Assembly: GCF_000513935.1 (NCBI RefSeq)
Contig: NZ_AZUY01000001.1
Location: 110,220-174,219, forward strand
Direction of reading: 5' to 3'
Source: Mesorhizobium sp. WSM3626
Lineage (GTDB): Bacteria > Pseudomonadota > Alphaproteobacteria > Rhizobiales > Rhizobiaceae
Length of the DNA: 64,000 nucleotides
Shown here: positions 1-7,505 of the stretch, one piece after another
Position numbering within the stretch: the first letter of the stretch is position 1
Layout of the letters: each line of letters opens with the position of its first letter
Notes under the pieces: model-generated
What the model saw: the letters and a program-made list of their open reading frames with translations, nothing else
Databases searched by the model: none
Told to the model about the DNA's origin: nothing
Translations under genes and position numbers: made by a program

Positions 1-401
1 GCCAGCCGAGGATCAACATCATACCGGCACGCGCCGAAAATGGCCGTGTCGATTTCATGGGCATCCGGCTGGCCTTGCTGGAGAAGGTGGCGAATGGCGC
101 TGTCAGCCTCGGCATCCGGCCTGAATTCGTCAAACTGTCTCCCAGCGGGCGGAGCGGCCTTGCCGGGCGGATCGAGCGTCTGGAATTCCTCGGGTCGGAG
201 GTCGTTGCCCATTGCCGGCTCGACGCGACCGGCGACATCGTCATCGCCAAGCTGGCACCGCACGAGGCGAAGGACTTGATCGCGGGAATGCCGGTGGGTG
301 TCCTTCTGTCACCCGAGCAGGCGATGGTCTTCGGGCCGGAGGGGCGGCGGCTGCGCACCGCGAGTGCTACGCTCGCACGCCAGGAGCCGGCCTATGTCTA
401 G
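1..401 (+). CDS. Sugar ABC transporter ATP-binding protein, C-terminal part (cut by window start)
   Basis: Only about the last 132 residues are present; the reading frame is open from base 3 to TAG at 399-401. The stretch reading LGIRPEFVKL followed by a beta-rich tail is the TOBE/regulatory domain found at the C terminus of MalK/UgpC-type ATPases. The nucleotide-binding domain lies outside the window. The end overlaps the start of the next permease gene by 8 bases, so it belongs to the same operon as the MalF/MalG-type permeases and the binding protein that follow. It would sit on the cytoplasmic face of the membrane and drive sugar import. Substrate unknown. Confidence 0.8.
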   Translation, partial: QPRINIIPARAENGRVDFMGIRLALLEKVANGAVSLGIRPEFVKLSPSGRSGLAGRIERLEFLGSEVVAHCRLDATGDIVIAKLAPHEAKDLIAGMPVGVLLSPEQAMVFGPEGRRLRTASATLARQEPAYV

Positions 402-1317
402 TATCGCGCTGGCGGGCAATGTCCCGAGCGCCGCGGCCCTCCACAGGCGCAGCGAGGATCGCACCGCCTGGCTGCTGGCGGCTCCGGCGATCGTGCTGTT
501 GCTGCTGTTCGTGCTGCTGCCGGTGGTTGCCGTTATTTTTCTCGGCTTCACCGATTTCGAGCTCGGCTATGGCAAATTTCGCCTGGTCGGCTTCGAGAAC
601 TACGCGCATCTCCTGACCGACCGCACCTTCCGCAGATCGTTGTGGAACACGTCAGTCTATACCGCGATCGTGGCACCCGTCTCGATCGTGCTCGGTCTCG
701 GCGTTGCCTTGCTGATCGAAGGCGAACCGCGCGCGCGCGGCTTCTTCCGTACCGTCTATTTCCTGCCCGTGGCTTCGCTGATCGTCGCCATGGCGACTGT
801 CTGGCAGTACCTCTTCCATCCGACGATCGGACCACTCAACGCGCTGCTTGCGCTCGCCGGCATTCCCGGTCCGAACTGGCTCGGCGCCTCGAGCACCGTG
901 CTCTACAGCCTGTCGATCATCGGCGTCTGGCAGTCGGTCGGCTTCAACATGGTGTTGTTCCTGGCGGGCCTGACGGCGATCCCGCGCGAACTCTATGCCG
1001 CCGCACATGTCGACGGCGCGAAATCGGCGCTCGACCGGTTCTTCCTGGTCACCTGGCCGATGCTCGGACCGACGACGCTGTTCGTCGTCACCATCAGCAT
1101 CACCAATGCGGTGAAGGTCTTCGAGACCGTGAAGATGCTGACCGATGGCGGCCCCAACAAGGCCTCCGAAGTGCTGCTGTTCACCATCTACCAGGAAGGT
1201 TTCGTCTATCTGCGCGTCGGCTATGCCTCGGCAATGACGGTCGTCTTCCTGGCGATCCTCGTCGTGCTGATGCTTCTCCAATACCGCGTGCTCGACCGGC
1301 GGGTGCATTACACATGA
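394..1317 (+). CDS. Sugar ABC transporter permease (MalF/UgpA type)
   Basis: 307 residues, start ATG at 394 overlapping the stop of the ATPase gene. The protein has about six hydrophobic helices, beginning with LLAAPAIVLLLLFVLLPVV, and a BPD_transp_1 (pfam00528-type) core with an EAA-like loop around DGAKSALDRFFLVTWPMLGP. Inner-membrane permease that pairs with the downstream MalG-type permease and takes substrate from the periplasmic binding protein at 2171. It ends in ATGA, overlapping the next start by 4 bases (translational coupling). A start further upstream in this frame is possible on paper but would run through the ATPase gene. Confidence 0.88.
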   Translation: MSSIALAGNVPSAAALHRRSEDRTAWLLAAPAIVLLLLFVLLPVVAVIFLGFTDFELGYGKFRLVGFENYAHLLTDRTFRRSLWNTSVYTAIVAPVSIVLGLGVALLIEGEPRARGFFRTVYFLPVASLIVAMATVWQYLFHPTIGPLNALLALAGIPGPNWLGASSTVLYSLSIIGVWQSVGFNMVLFLAGLTAIPRELYAAAHVDGAKSALDRFFLVTWPMLGPTTLFVVTISITNAVKVFETVKMLTDGGPNKASEVLLFTIYQEGFVYLRVGYASAMTVVFLAILVVLMLLQYRVLDRRVHYT

Positions 1318-2144
1318 CCAGCATCCCGGCCGGCCGCATCATCCGTTTTGCCCTGCTTTCGCTCGGCGCGCTGATGATCCTTGCGCCTTACATTTTCATG
1401 ATCTCGACCGCGGGCAAGACGCAGAGCGACATCTTCACCTCGTCGCTGTCGCTCATCCCCGAGCATTTCTACTTCGCCGAGAATTTCGCCAAGGCGCTGA
1501 GCAAGGTGCCGATGGCAACGCTGCTGTGGAACGGCGTTGTCGTCTGCGGCCTGATCTTCTTCTTCCAGGTGCTGGTCGCCATTCCTTGCGCCTACGCCAT
1601 GGCCAAGCTGAAGTTCCGCGCCGCTCGGCTGATGATGGTGCTGGTCATGCTCGGCCTGCTGGTGCCGATCCATGCCACGGCGCTGCCGCTCTAGGTCGCC
1701 TTCGACAGGATGTCGCTGCTCAACAGCTACACCTCGCTGGTGGCGCCGTTCACCATCTCGGTGTTCGCGATCTTCATGTTCCTGCAGTTCTTCCGCGCCA
1801 TGCCCGACGACCTCATCCACGCGGCGCGGCTCGACGGCATGTCCGAACTCGGCATCGTCGCGCGCGTCATCGTCCCCAACGCCTGGCCGGCCGTCACCGC
1901 CTTCGCGATCTTCTCGGTGGTCGCGCACTGGAACGATCTCTACTGGCCGCTGATCGTCGTCAGCAAGCAGGCCTACGCCACGCCGCCGCTCGGCCTGATG
2001 TATTTCCGCGCCGCCGAGGCAGGCGACGACTATGGCGCGCTGATGGCCGCCACGCTGATCATCACCCTTCCACTCGTCGTCGCCTTCCTGTTCGCACAGA
2101 AGCGCTTCGTCGAAGGCATCACCATGACCGGTCTCAAAGGCTGA
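1314..2144 (+). pseudogene. Sugar ABC transporter permease (MalG/UgpE type), interrupted by an in-frame TAG
   Basis: The ATG at 1314 overlaps the previous stop (ATGA). Reading in this frame gives a normal MalG-type permease (N-terminal helix from about residue 7, EAA loop around LDGMSELGIVARVIVPNAW, end at TGA 2142-2144), total 277 codons, the usual family length. A single TAG at 1692-1694, after HATALPL, splits it into 126 and 150 residues with the frame unchanged on both sides. The flanking VAFDRM suggests an aromatic codon such as TAC or TAT was lost by one substitution. No convincing ribosome-binding site precedes the internal ATG at 1710. Unless the base is a sequencing error or the amber is suppressed, the importer lacks one permease. 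Confidence 0.82.
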
Positions 2145-2170
2145 CCGGGTCGAACCAGGAGCACGAGCAT

Positions 2171-3436
2171 ATGAAGCAACTTCCCAGGATTCTCGCAGCG
2201 GCGGCGGTTTCGCTGGCGTTCGCCGTTCCGGCCTATGCCGACACGACGCTGACGGTTCATTACCCGATGCCCGGCTTCTTCAAGAACGTGATGGACACGA
2301 TCTCGAAGAAGTTCATGGAAGAAAATCCTGACATCAAGATACAGTTCGCCAGCCCGTCCGCCACCTATGAGGAAGGCATCCAGACCATCCTTCGCCAGGC
2401 CGGCACCGACGAAATGCCCGACATCACCTTCATCGGCCTCAACCGCCTGCGGATGCTCAACGAGCGCGACGTTGCCGTCGATCTTGGCCCGCTGGTCAAG
2501 AAGGAAGGCAACATGGCGGAGCTCGGCTTCTCCGACACGATCCTGAAGCTGGCGCAGGTCAACGGCAAGCAGGTCGGGCTCGCCTTCGCCACCTCCAACC
2601 CGATCATGTATTACAATGCCGACCTGGTGAAAGCCGCGGGCGGCGATCCGGACAATCCGCCCAAGACCTGGGACGAGGTCATCGCGCTCGGCGGCAAGAT
2701 CAAGGCGCTCGGCAATGGCGTCGACGGCATCGACTTCCGCTGGCAGGGCGACGACTGGATGTTTTCGGCGCTGCTGTTCGGCGCCGGCGGAAAGATGCTG
2801 AACGAGGACGAAAGCAAGGTCGCCTTCAACGGGCCGGAGGGCGAGAAGGCAATGGAAATCCTGCAGCGGATGGTGAAGGAGGGCGGCATGCCGGTCTTCA
2901 CCAAGCCGGCTGGCGAGCAGGCCTTCGCGGCCGGCAAGGTCGGCTTCGAATTCCAGACCACCGGCGCCCTGGTCAACACCATCAAGAATGTCGGCGACAA
3001 GTTCACGCTGCGCACGGCCAAGATCCCGCTGATCGATCCAATCAACGGCCATCTTCCGACCGGCGGCAACGCCGTGGTCATCCTGACCAAGGATGCGGCA
3101 AAGCAGGACGCCGCCTGGAAGTTCGCGAAATTCGCCGCTGGTCCCTACGGCGCATCGGTCGTCGTGCCGGGCACGGGCTATGTCCCCAACAATGAGCTCG
3201 CGGCGAAATCGCCGGAATATCTCGGCGATTTCTACAAGAAGAACCCGCTCTTCCAGGCCGGGCTCAGCCAGATGCCGCGGATGATTCCGTGGTATGCTTT
3301 CCCGGGCACCAACGGTGTGAAGGTGACGCAGACCATCGTCGACAATCTGTCGCGGATCGTCGATCAGTCGGCGACCCCGAAGGAAGCGCTCACTGACGCG
3401 GCAAGCGATGTCGAAGGCATGCTGCCGACGCAGTAA
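2171..3436 (+). CDS. Sugar ABC transporter substrate-binding protein (family 1, UgpB/MalE type)
   Basis: 421 residues. The first 23 or so form a Sec signal peptide ending at AYADT; no lipobox cysteine is seen, so a soluble periplasmic protein is expected. The rest resembles extracellular solute-binding protein family 1: repeated LTVHY-type start, a central ITFIGLNRLRML region, and a tryptophan-rich hinge near DFRWQGDDWMF. Start ATG at 2171 is 26 bases after the broken permease gene. Last gene of the operon; gene order ATPase-permease-permease-binding protein is atypical, since the binding protein often comes first. Substrate not predictable from sequence alone. Confidence 0.85.
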   Translation: MKQLPRILAAAAVSLAFAVPAYADTTLTVHYPMPGFFKNVMDTISKKFMEENPDIKIQFASPSATYEEGIQTILRQAGTDEMPDITFIGLNRLRMLNERDVAVDLGPLVKKEGNMAELGFSDTILKLAQVNGKQVGLAFATSNPIMYYNADLVKAAGGDPDNPPKTWDEVIALGGKIKALGNGVDGIDFRWQGDDWMFSALLFGAGGKMLNEDESKVAFNGPEGEKAMEILQRMVKEGGMPVFTKPAGEQAFAAGKVGFEFQTTGALVNTIKNVGDKFTLRTAKIPLIDPINGHLPTGGNAVVILTKDAAKQDAAWKFAKFAAGPYGASVVVPGTGYVPNNELAAKSPEYLGDFYKKNPLFQAGLSQMPRMIPWYAFPGTNGVKVTQTIVDNLSRIVDQSATPKEALTDAASDVEGMLPTQ

Positions 3437-3452
3437 GGGCTGTGCAGGGTAT

Positions 3453-3473
3453 CGCCGCGCCAATGGCGCGGCG
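3453..3473. terminator. GC-rich hairpin between convergent genes
   Basis: A 9-bp perfect stem (CGCCGCGCC / GGCGCGGCG) with loop AAT lies between the binding-protein stop and the end of the minus-strand amidohydrolase gene. There is no T run, so it could act as a weak bidirectional terminator or mRNA 3' stabiliser. Confidence 0.45.
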
Positions 3474-3484
3474 GTCCCGGGCGA

Positions 3485-4372
3485 TCAAACCGGCCGGTAG
3501 ACCCGCTCCGCCGTGTTCCAGAAGATATCTGCTTCGGCGGCCGCACCATGCTTTGCCACGGCATCGCGATGCGCCATGATCAACTCGGCGTGGCTGGTCC
3601 AGAGTTTCTCGATGGGGAAGTTCGAGCCGAACATCAGGCGATCCGCGCCCAATATCTCGATTGCGTTGTCGACGATATAGGCGATCAGCGCCGGGTCGTT
3701 GCGGTGGTCGAAGGTGCCCAGACCGGACAGCTTGGCGTAGAAGTTCGGCGCCGCCGACAGCGTGCGCAGGCCGGCCTTCCAGGCTTCGGTGGTTTCCGCG
3801 TCCATGCCGGTCAGCATGCCGGCATGGGTGAGAATGAAATTGGTTTGCGGGTTCTCGCCGACCAGCGTCAGTCCGTCCTTCATCTGGCCAGGAAAGAGCT
3901 GCAAGTCGAAGGACAGGCCGTAGTCTTTCAGCCGGGCGACATTGGCGCGTACTTTTGGATCGATGACCTGATCGGCCGAGGCAGCGAAGCGGAAGGCGGG
4001 CGTTTCGTGCCAATGCAGTTGCATGCGCACGCCGCGCAGCAGTGAATATTTTTTCAGCCGGTCGATCTGGGGCCTGACATCGTCGACCGTCATGTCGGTG
4101 TAGCCGACGATGGCGTGCGGCCAGCCGGTCTCGTCAGCCGTTTTCTGCAGGAAGGCAACTTCCTTTTCGAAATCCTCCTTGGCCCAGTTGGTCTGGACAT
4201 AGACGGCCTTCTCGACACCCGAACCCTGCTGGTCGGCGAGAAACTCCTCGATCGGGTAGTCGCGGCGGATTGGCTCGTAGGGGCCGAAGATGCGCGGCAC
4301 CATCGGTCCGACCAGCCAGGGCTGGTCCTGCTGGCGCCAGATGTGGAAATGCGCGTCGATGGCTTTCTGCAT
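3485..4372 (-). CDS. Amidohydrolase family protein (Amidohydro_2, fuconolactonase-like)
   Basis: 295 residues from ATG at 4372 (an adjacent in-frame GTG at 4375 is possible). The N terminus carries the metal-binding HxH motif (H8, H10 in DAHFHIW), followed by a TIM-barrel pattern with an acidic-Asn ending near MFGSNFPIEKL, as in the amidohydrolase-2 family (fuconolactonase, 2-pyrone-4,6-dicarboxylate lactonase and related hydrolases). The start overlaps the stop of the VWA gene (TGATG), so it is the last gene of the molybdenum-hydroxylase operon and probably hydrolyses a lactone or ring amide made from the hydroxylated product. The specific substrate is unknown; this role is inference from context. 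Confidence 0.75.
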   Translation of the reverse strand: MQKAIDAHFHIWRQQDQPWLVGPMVPRIFGPYEPIRRDYPIEEFLADQQGSGVEKAVYVQTNWAKEDFEKEVAFLQKTADETGWPHAIVGYTDMTVDDVRPQIDRLKKYSLLRGVRMQLHWHETPAFRFAASADQVIDPKVRANVARLKDYGLSFDLQLFPGQMKDGLTLVGENPQTNFILTHAGMLTGMDAETTEAWKAGLRTLSAAPNFYAKLSGLGTFDHRNDPALIAYIVDNAIEILGADRLMFGSNFPIEKLWTSHAELIMAHRDAVAKHGAAAEADIFWNTAERVYRPV

Positions 4373-5508
4373 CACGATACCCTTTTCCAGATGGTCTCGG
4401 CCGCCGGGGCGGGGCGGGCAAGCGACAGAATGAAATCGGTGAGGCTGTTCACCGACGAGCCGTCCACCAGATCGTCGAGCACTGGCAGGATGGCGCGGAG
4501 TGCCGCCGTTGCCGGCTGGAAGCGCGGGTCGCCGGCCAGAGGTGTCGCCAGCGACAGCCGGAAGGCGCGGGCGCTCAGCCGGCGGATGGCCGTCTCCAGT
4601 TCGGCATGGTCGCCGCGCTCCAGCGCGTCGGACAGGATGACGATGGCCGCACCACGCGCAAAAGAGGAGAAGCGTGGCACCGATAGAAAAGCCAGCAGCG
4701 TCGGTCCCATGCGGGTTCCGCCGTCCCAGTCGTCGACCTGGGCGGCCGCGCGCGCCAGCGCCTGCTCGCGATCGCGGATGCGCAACGCCGTGGTGATGCG
4801 GGTCAGACGCGTGCCGAAAGTGAAGATTTCCGCCCGATCCGTGCCCTGCACAGCGGCATGCGCGAGCTTGAGGTAGTCAGCCGTGTGGAGCTTCATCGAG
4901 CCGGAAACGTCGATCAGGATCAGCAGCTTGCGCGGCAAGGCCTGGCGGCGGCGCAGCAGCGGCGAGGGGACATCGCCATCGGCGCTGACGATTTCCCTGA
5001 GCGAGCGGCGCAGGTCGAGCTTGCCGCGCGAATGGGTGCGCACCGTGCGGAAGGAGCGGCGCGCGGGCAAGGCGCTCGACAGTCGGCGGCGAAAGACGGT
5101 CAGCCTGTCGCCGCCGCGCTGGAAGTCGCGGCTGCTCAACTGCTCCAGCGCCGACGAAAGCTCACCGCCTTCCTGTCGCTGCTCGGCCTCGATCCGCTCG
5201 TCGTCGGCGCCGCCATCATCCTTGATGCGGGTTTCCTCGTCGGCGTCGCCTTCCACCACGGCTGATGTGCCGCCGTAAAAATGGCTCTGGAAATGCGCCT
5301 CGAATTCGTCGTGGCGGTCAGGTGGCGGCGCCAGGGTGGCCAGTGCTGCTTCGCGGATATCCGCCATCGAACGTGGTCCAAGCAATGTCACCGCCTGCAT
5401 GAAGCCGGAGACTTGTTCGGGGGCGATGGCGAAGCCGTAGCGACGCAGCAGCCGGGCGAAGGCGAGGAAGGGTGCGGCGGCGCGGGGCAAGCTTGTTTCC
5501 CGCATCAT
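4372..5508 (-). CDS. VWA domain protein, CoxE-like
   Basis: 378 residues. The C-terminal half is a von Willebrand factor A domain with an intact MIDAS motif DVSGS (residues 200-204) and a later DGGTRMG loop. The N-terminal half is charged and poorly conserved. With the MoxR ATPase just upstream it forms the MoxR-VWA pair that in carbon monoxide dehydrogenase operons (CoxD-CoxE) helps assemble the active site of the molybdenum enzyme. Start chosen at the double ATG 5503-5508; longer in-frame extensions would run through a palindromic repeat. The palindrome begins 10 bases upstream of the start and no clear Shine-Dalgarno is visible. Cytoplasmic; maturation role is inferred. Confidence 0.8.
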   Translation of the reverse strand: MMRETSLPRAAAPFLAFARLLRRYGFAIAPEQVSGFMQAVTLLGPRSMADIREAALATLAPPPDRHDEFEAHFQSHFYGGTSAVVEGDADEETRIKDDGGADDERIEAEQRQEGGELSSALEQLSSRDFQRGGDRLTVFRRRLSSALPARRSFRTVRTHSRGKLDLRRSLREIVSADGDVPSPLLRRRQALPRKLLILIDVSGSMKLHTADYLKLAHAAVQGTDRAEIFTFGTRLTRITTALRIRDREQALARAAAQVDDWDGGTRMGPTLLAFLSVPRFSSFARGAAIVILSDALERGDHAELETAIRRLSARAFRLSLATPLAGDPRFQPATAALRAILPVLDDLVDGSSVNSLTDFILSLARPAPAAETIWKRVS

Positions 5509-5518
5509 TGCGTGGCGC

Positions 5519-5561
5519 CCCCCCTCTGTCCTGCCGGACTGTCCGGCAGGACAGAGGGGGG
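5519..5561. repeat. Perfect 43-bp palindrome between MoxR and VWA genes
   Basis: Two 21-base arms, ending in CTGCCGGAC and starting with GTCCGGCAG, flank a single T at 5540; the outer ends are runs of six C and six G. The same core (CCCCTCTG...TGCCGG) appears in the repeats at 36662-36813, so this is one member of a dispersed palindromic family. It lies in the 92-base gap inside the operon, close to the VWA start codon, and would form a strong hairpin in the transcript. Confidence 0.85.
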
Positions 5562-5600
5562 CACTGTCCCGCCAGCGTTGCGGATTGCGCCGGTGGGATC

Positions 5601-6491
5601 TCACGCCAGCGCCTCCTCGACGATGCTGCCAAGCTCGGGCGCGATGTAGGAGAGGTCTTCCTCGTCCTTGATCAGCACGCCGATGGCGCGGCGGAAGGCT
5701 TCCGGCCACGGGCTGCCGCCTTTTTCAAGAATGGTGGCCGCGTTCGCCCATTCGACCGCCTCGGCGATGCCGGGCGGTTTGGCCAGCGGGCGCGCTCGGA
5801 TGGTCTGCACCGCTGTCGCCACGGCGCGTGCGGTGGCCTGGGCGACATTGCCGGCGCGCAGCATGATGATGGCGGCCTCCCGTTCGGCGTCGGGATAGCC
5901 GATCCAGTGATAGACGCAGCGGCGACGCAGCGCCTCGGCAAGTTCGCGGGTGCGGTTCGAGGTCAGGATGACGATTGGCTGTGCCTCGGCGCGGATGGTG
6001 CCGCGCTCGGGAATGCTGATCTGGAAGTCGGAGAGGAATTCCAGCAGCAGCGCCTCGAATTCATGGTCCGAGCGGTCGATCTCATCAACCAAAAGCACGC
6101 GTTGCCGCGGCGCCTTCAACACCTGCAGCAGCGGCCGGGCAATGAGGAAACGGTCGTCATAGATGTCGATCTCATGCTCGCCGGCATGGCGAATGGCGAG
6201 CAGTTGGCGCTGATAATTCCACTCGTAGAGCGCGTGCGCGGCGTCGATCCCTTCGTAGCATTGCAGACGCACCAGATCGCGGCCGAGCAGCTCGGCGATC
6301 GCCTTGGCAGCTTCCGTCTTGCCGACGCCCGGCGCGCCTTCGAGCAGCAGCGGCTTGCCGAGCCGGATGGCAAGAAAGATGGCGGTTGAAAGACTGTCGT
6401 CGGCCAGATAGCGCGAGGCGGCGAGATGCTGCGCCACCGCCTCCGGCGAGGTCGCGACAGTCTCGGTGTTCACCTCGGACATTTCTGGCAC
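5601..6491 (-). CDS. MoxR-family AAA+ ATPase, CoxD-like
   Basis: 296 residues. Walker A GAPGVGKT (residues 52-59), Walker B LLVDEID (133-139), sensor-1 region around VILTSNRTREL and arginine finger region around EALRRRC are all present. MoxR ATPases act as chaperone-like remodelers with a VWA partner; next to molybdenum hydroxylase genes they are known (CoxD) to help mature the Mo-Cu or Mo site. It follows the large-subunit gene directly (next gene ends at 6492) and precedes the VWA gene. An alternative start at the third in-frame ATG (6482) is possible. Confidence 0.87.
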   Translation of the reverse strand: MPEMSEVNTETVATSPEAVAQHLAASRYLADDSLSTAIFLAIRLGKPLLLEGAPGVGKTEAAKAIAELLGRDLVRLQCYEGIDAAHALYEWNYQRQLLAIRHAGEHEIDIYDDRFLIARPLLQVLKAPRQRVLLVDEIDRSDHEFEALLLEFLSDFQISIPERGTIRAEAQPIVILTSNRTRELAEALRRRCVYHWIGYPDAEREAAIIMLRAGNVAQATARAVATAVQTIRARPLAKPPGIAEAVEWANAATILEKGGSPWPEAFRRAIGVLIKDEEDLSYIAPELGSIVEEALA

Positions 6492-7505
6492 TCAGTTCGC
6501 TTGCGCCTTCAGCGCGCGCAGAATGCGCTCGGGCGTGATCGGCAGCGTGTCGATGCGCACGCCGACGGCGTCGAAAACGGCATTGGCGACCGCCGGCATT
6601 TGCGGGTTGGCGCACATCTCGCCCGGACCCTTGGCGCCATATGGTCCGTCGGCCGAAGGCCGCTCCAGCACGATGATCTCGGTCTCGGCGAGGTCGCCGG
6701 GGCCAGGCATCAGATACTGGTTGAAGTCGGTGCCGCCATGGTCGCGGTTGGGATAATAGGGCTCGGTCGTCTCATAGAGCGCGTGGCTGATGCCCATCCA
6801 GGAGCCGCCGACCAGCTGCTGCTCGACCATTTTCGGATTCAGCGCACGGCCGATCTCGAAGACGTTCTTCACTGTCAGCACCGTGACTTCGCCGGTCTCG
6901 TCGTCGACCTCGACTTCCGCCACCGTGCAGGCATGCGCGTAGCAGGTCGACGGCTTCATCGCGCCGGTTTCCTTCTCCGGATAGGAGCGCGGGATCAAAA
7001 ACATGCCGCGGCCGGAGATCGAGCGGCCGCGCTTGAAATGCGCCGACAGCGCGACATCGAAGATCGAGATCGACTTCTGCGGCGCGCCCTTGACCAGTAT
7101 GTTGCCCTGGCCGTCGGTTTCGAGGTCCGAGGCGTTCACCTCCAGCTCTTCGGCCGCCACTTCCAGCATCACCTGGCGGGCTTCCCTGGCGGCCTGGATG
7201 ACGGCATTGCCGGCGCGGTGGGTGCCGCGCGAGGCGAAGGTGCCCATGCAATGCGGGCCGGTATCGGTGTCGGCGGTGTCGACAACGACGCGGTCGGTCG
7301 GCACGCCGATCGTCTCTGCGCAGATCTGCGCCATGATCTGCTTCATGCCCTGGCCGAGATCGACCGACGACAGCGTCACCATGAAATTGCCGGTCGGGGT
7401 CGAATGCACCAGCGCCTGGGTCGGGTCGCCGCCAAGGTTCATGCCGGTGGGATAGTTGATCGCGGCGACGCCGCGTCCGCGCCTGATCGCCATCTCAAGC
7501 TCCAT
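6492..7505 (-). CDS. Molybdenum hydroxylase molybdopterin subunit, C-terminal half (separate reading frame)
   Basis: 337 residues matching the second half of the xanthine dehydrogenase/CoxL family molybdopterin-binding subunit. Visible signatures are VDLGQGMKQIMAQI near residue 48, FASRGTHRAGNAV in the middle, and GAKGPGE near the C terminus, whose glutamate is the conserved catalytic base. The ATG at 7505 lies inside the upstream frame; the two frames overlap by 11 bases. No Shine-Dalgarno is seen, so translation would depend on coupling. The split may be real, as in nicotinate dehydrogenase (large and medium molybdopterin subunits), or may reflect a one-base frameshift. Confidence 0.8.
   Translation of the reverse strand: MELEMAIRRGRGVAAINYPTGMNLGGDPTQALVHSTPTGNFMVTLSSVDLGQGMKQIMAQICAETIGVPTDRVVVDTADTDTGPHCMGTFASRGTHRAGNAVIQAAREARQVMLEVAAEELEVNASDLETDGQGNILVKGAPQKSISIFDVALSAHFKRGRSISGRGMFLIPRSYPEKETGAMKPSTCYAHACTVAEVEVDDETGEVTVLTVKNVFEIGRALNPKMVEQQLVGGSWMGISHALYETTEPYYPNRDHGGTDFNQYLMPGPGDLAETEIIVLERPSADGPYGAKGPGEMCANPQMPAVANAVFDAVGVRIDTLPITPERILRALKAQAN

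Noticed and set aside
1692..1694. Programmed amber readthrough or selenocysteine-like recoding
   Set aside because: No special downstream structure was recognised and family members have an aromatic residue at this kind of position; a point mutation is simpler.
1710..2144. Separate small permease gene downstream of the TAG
   Set aside because: Same frame as the upstream half, no Shine-Dalgarno, and lacks the first helices; better read as the second half of a broken gene.
2030..3463. 477-codon minus-strand open frame opposite the sugar-binding protein
   Set aside because: Shadow; composition biased and overlaps a well supported gene with a signal peptide.
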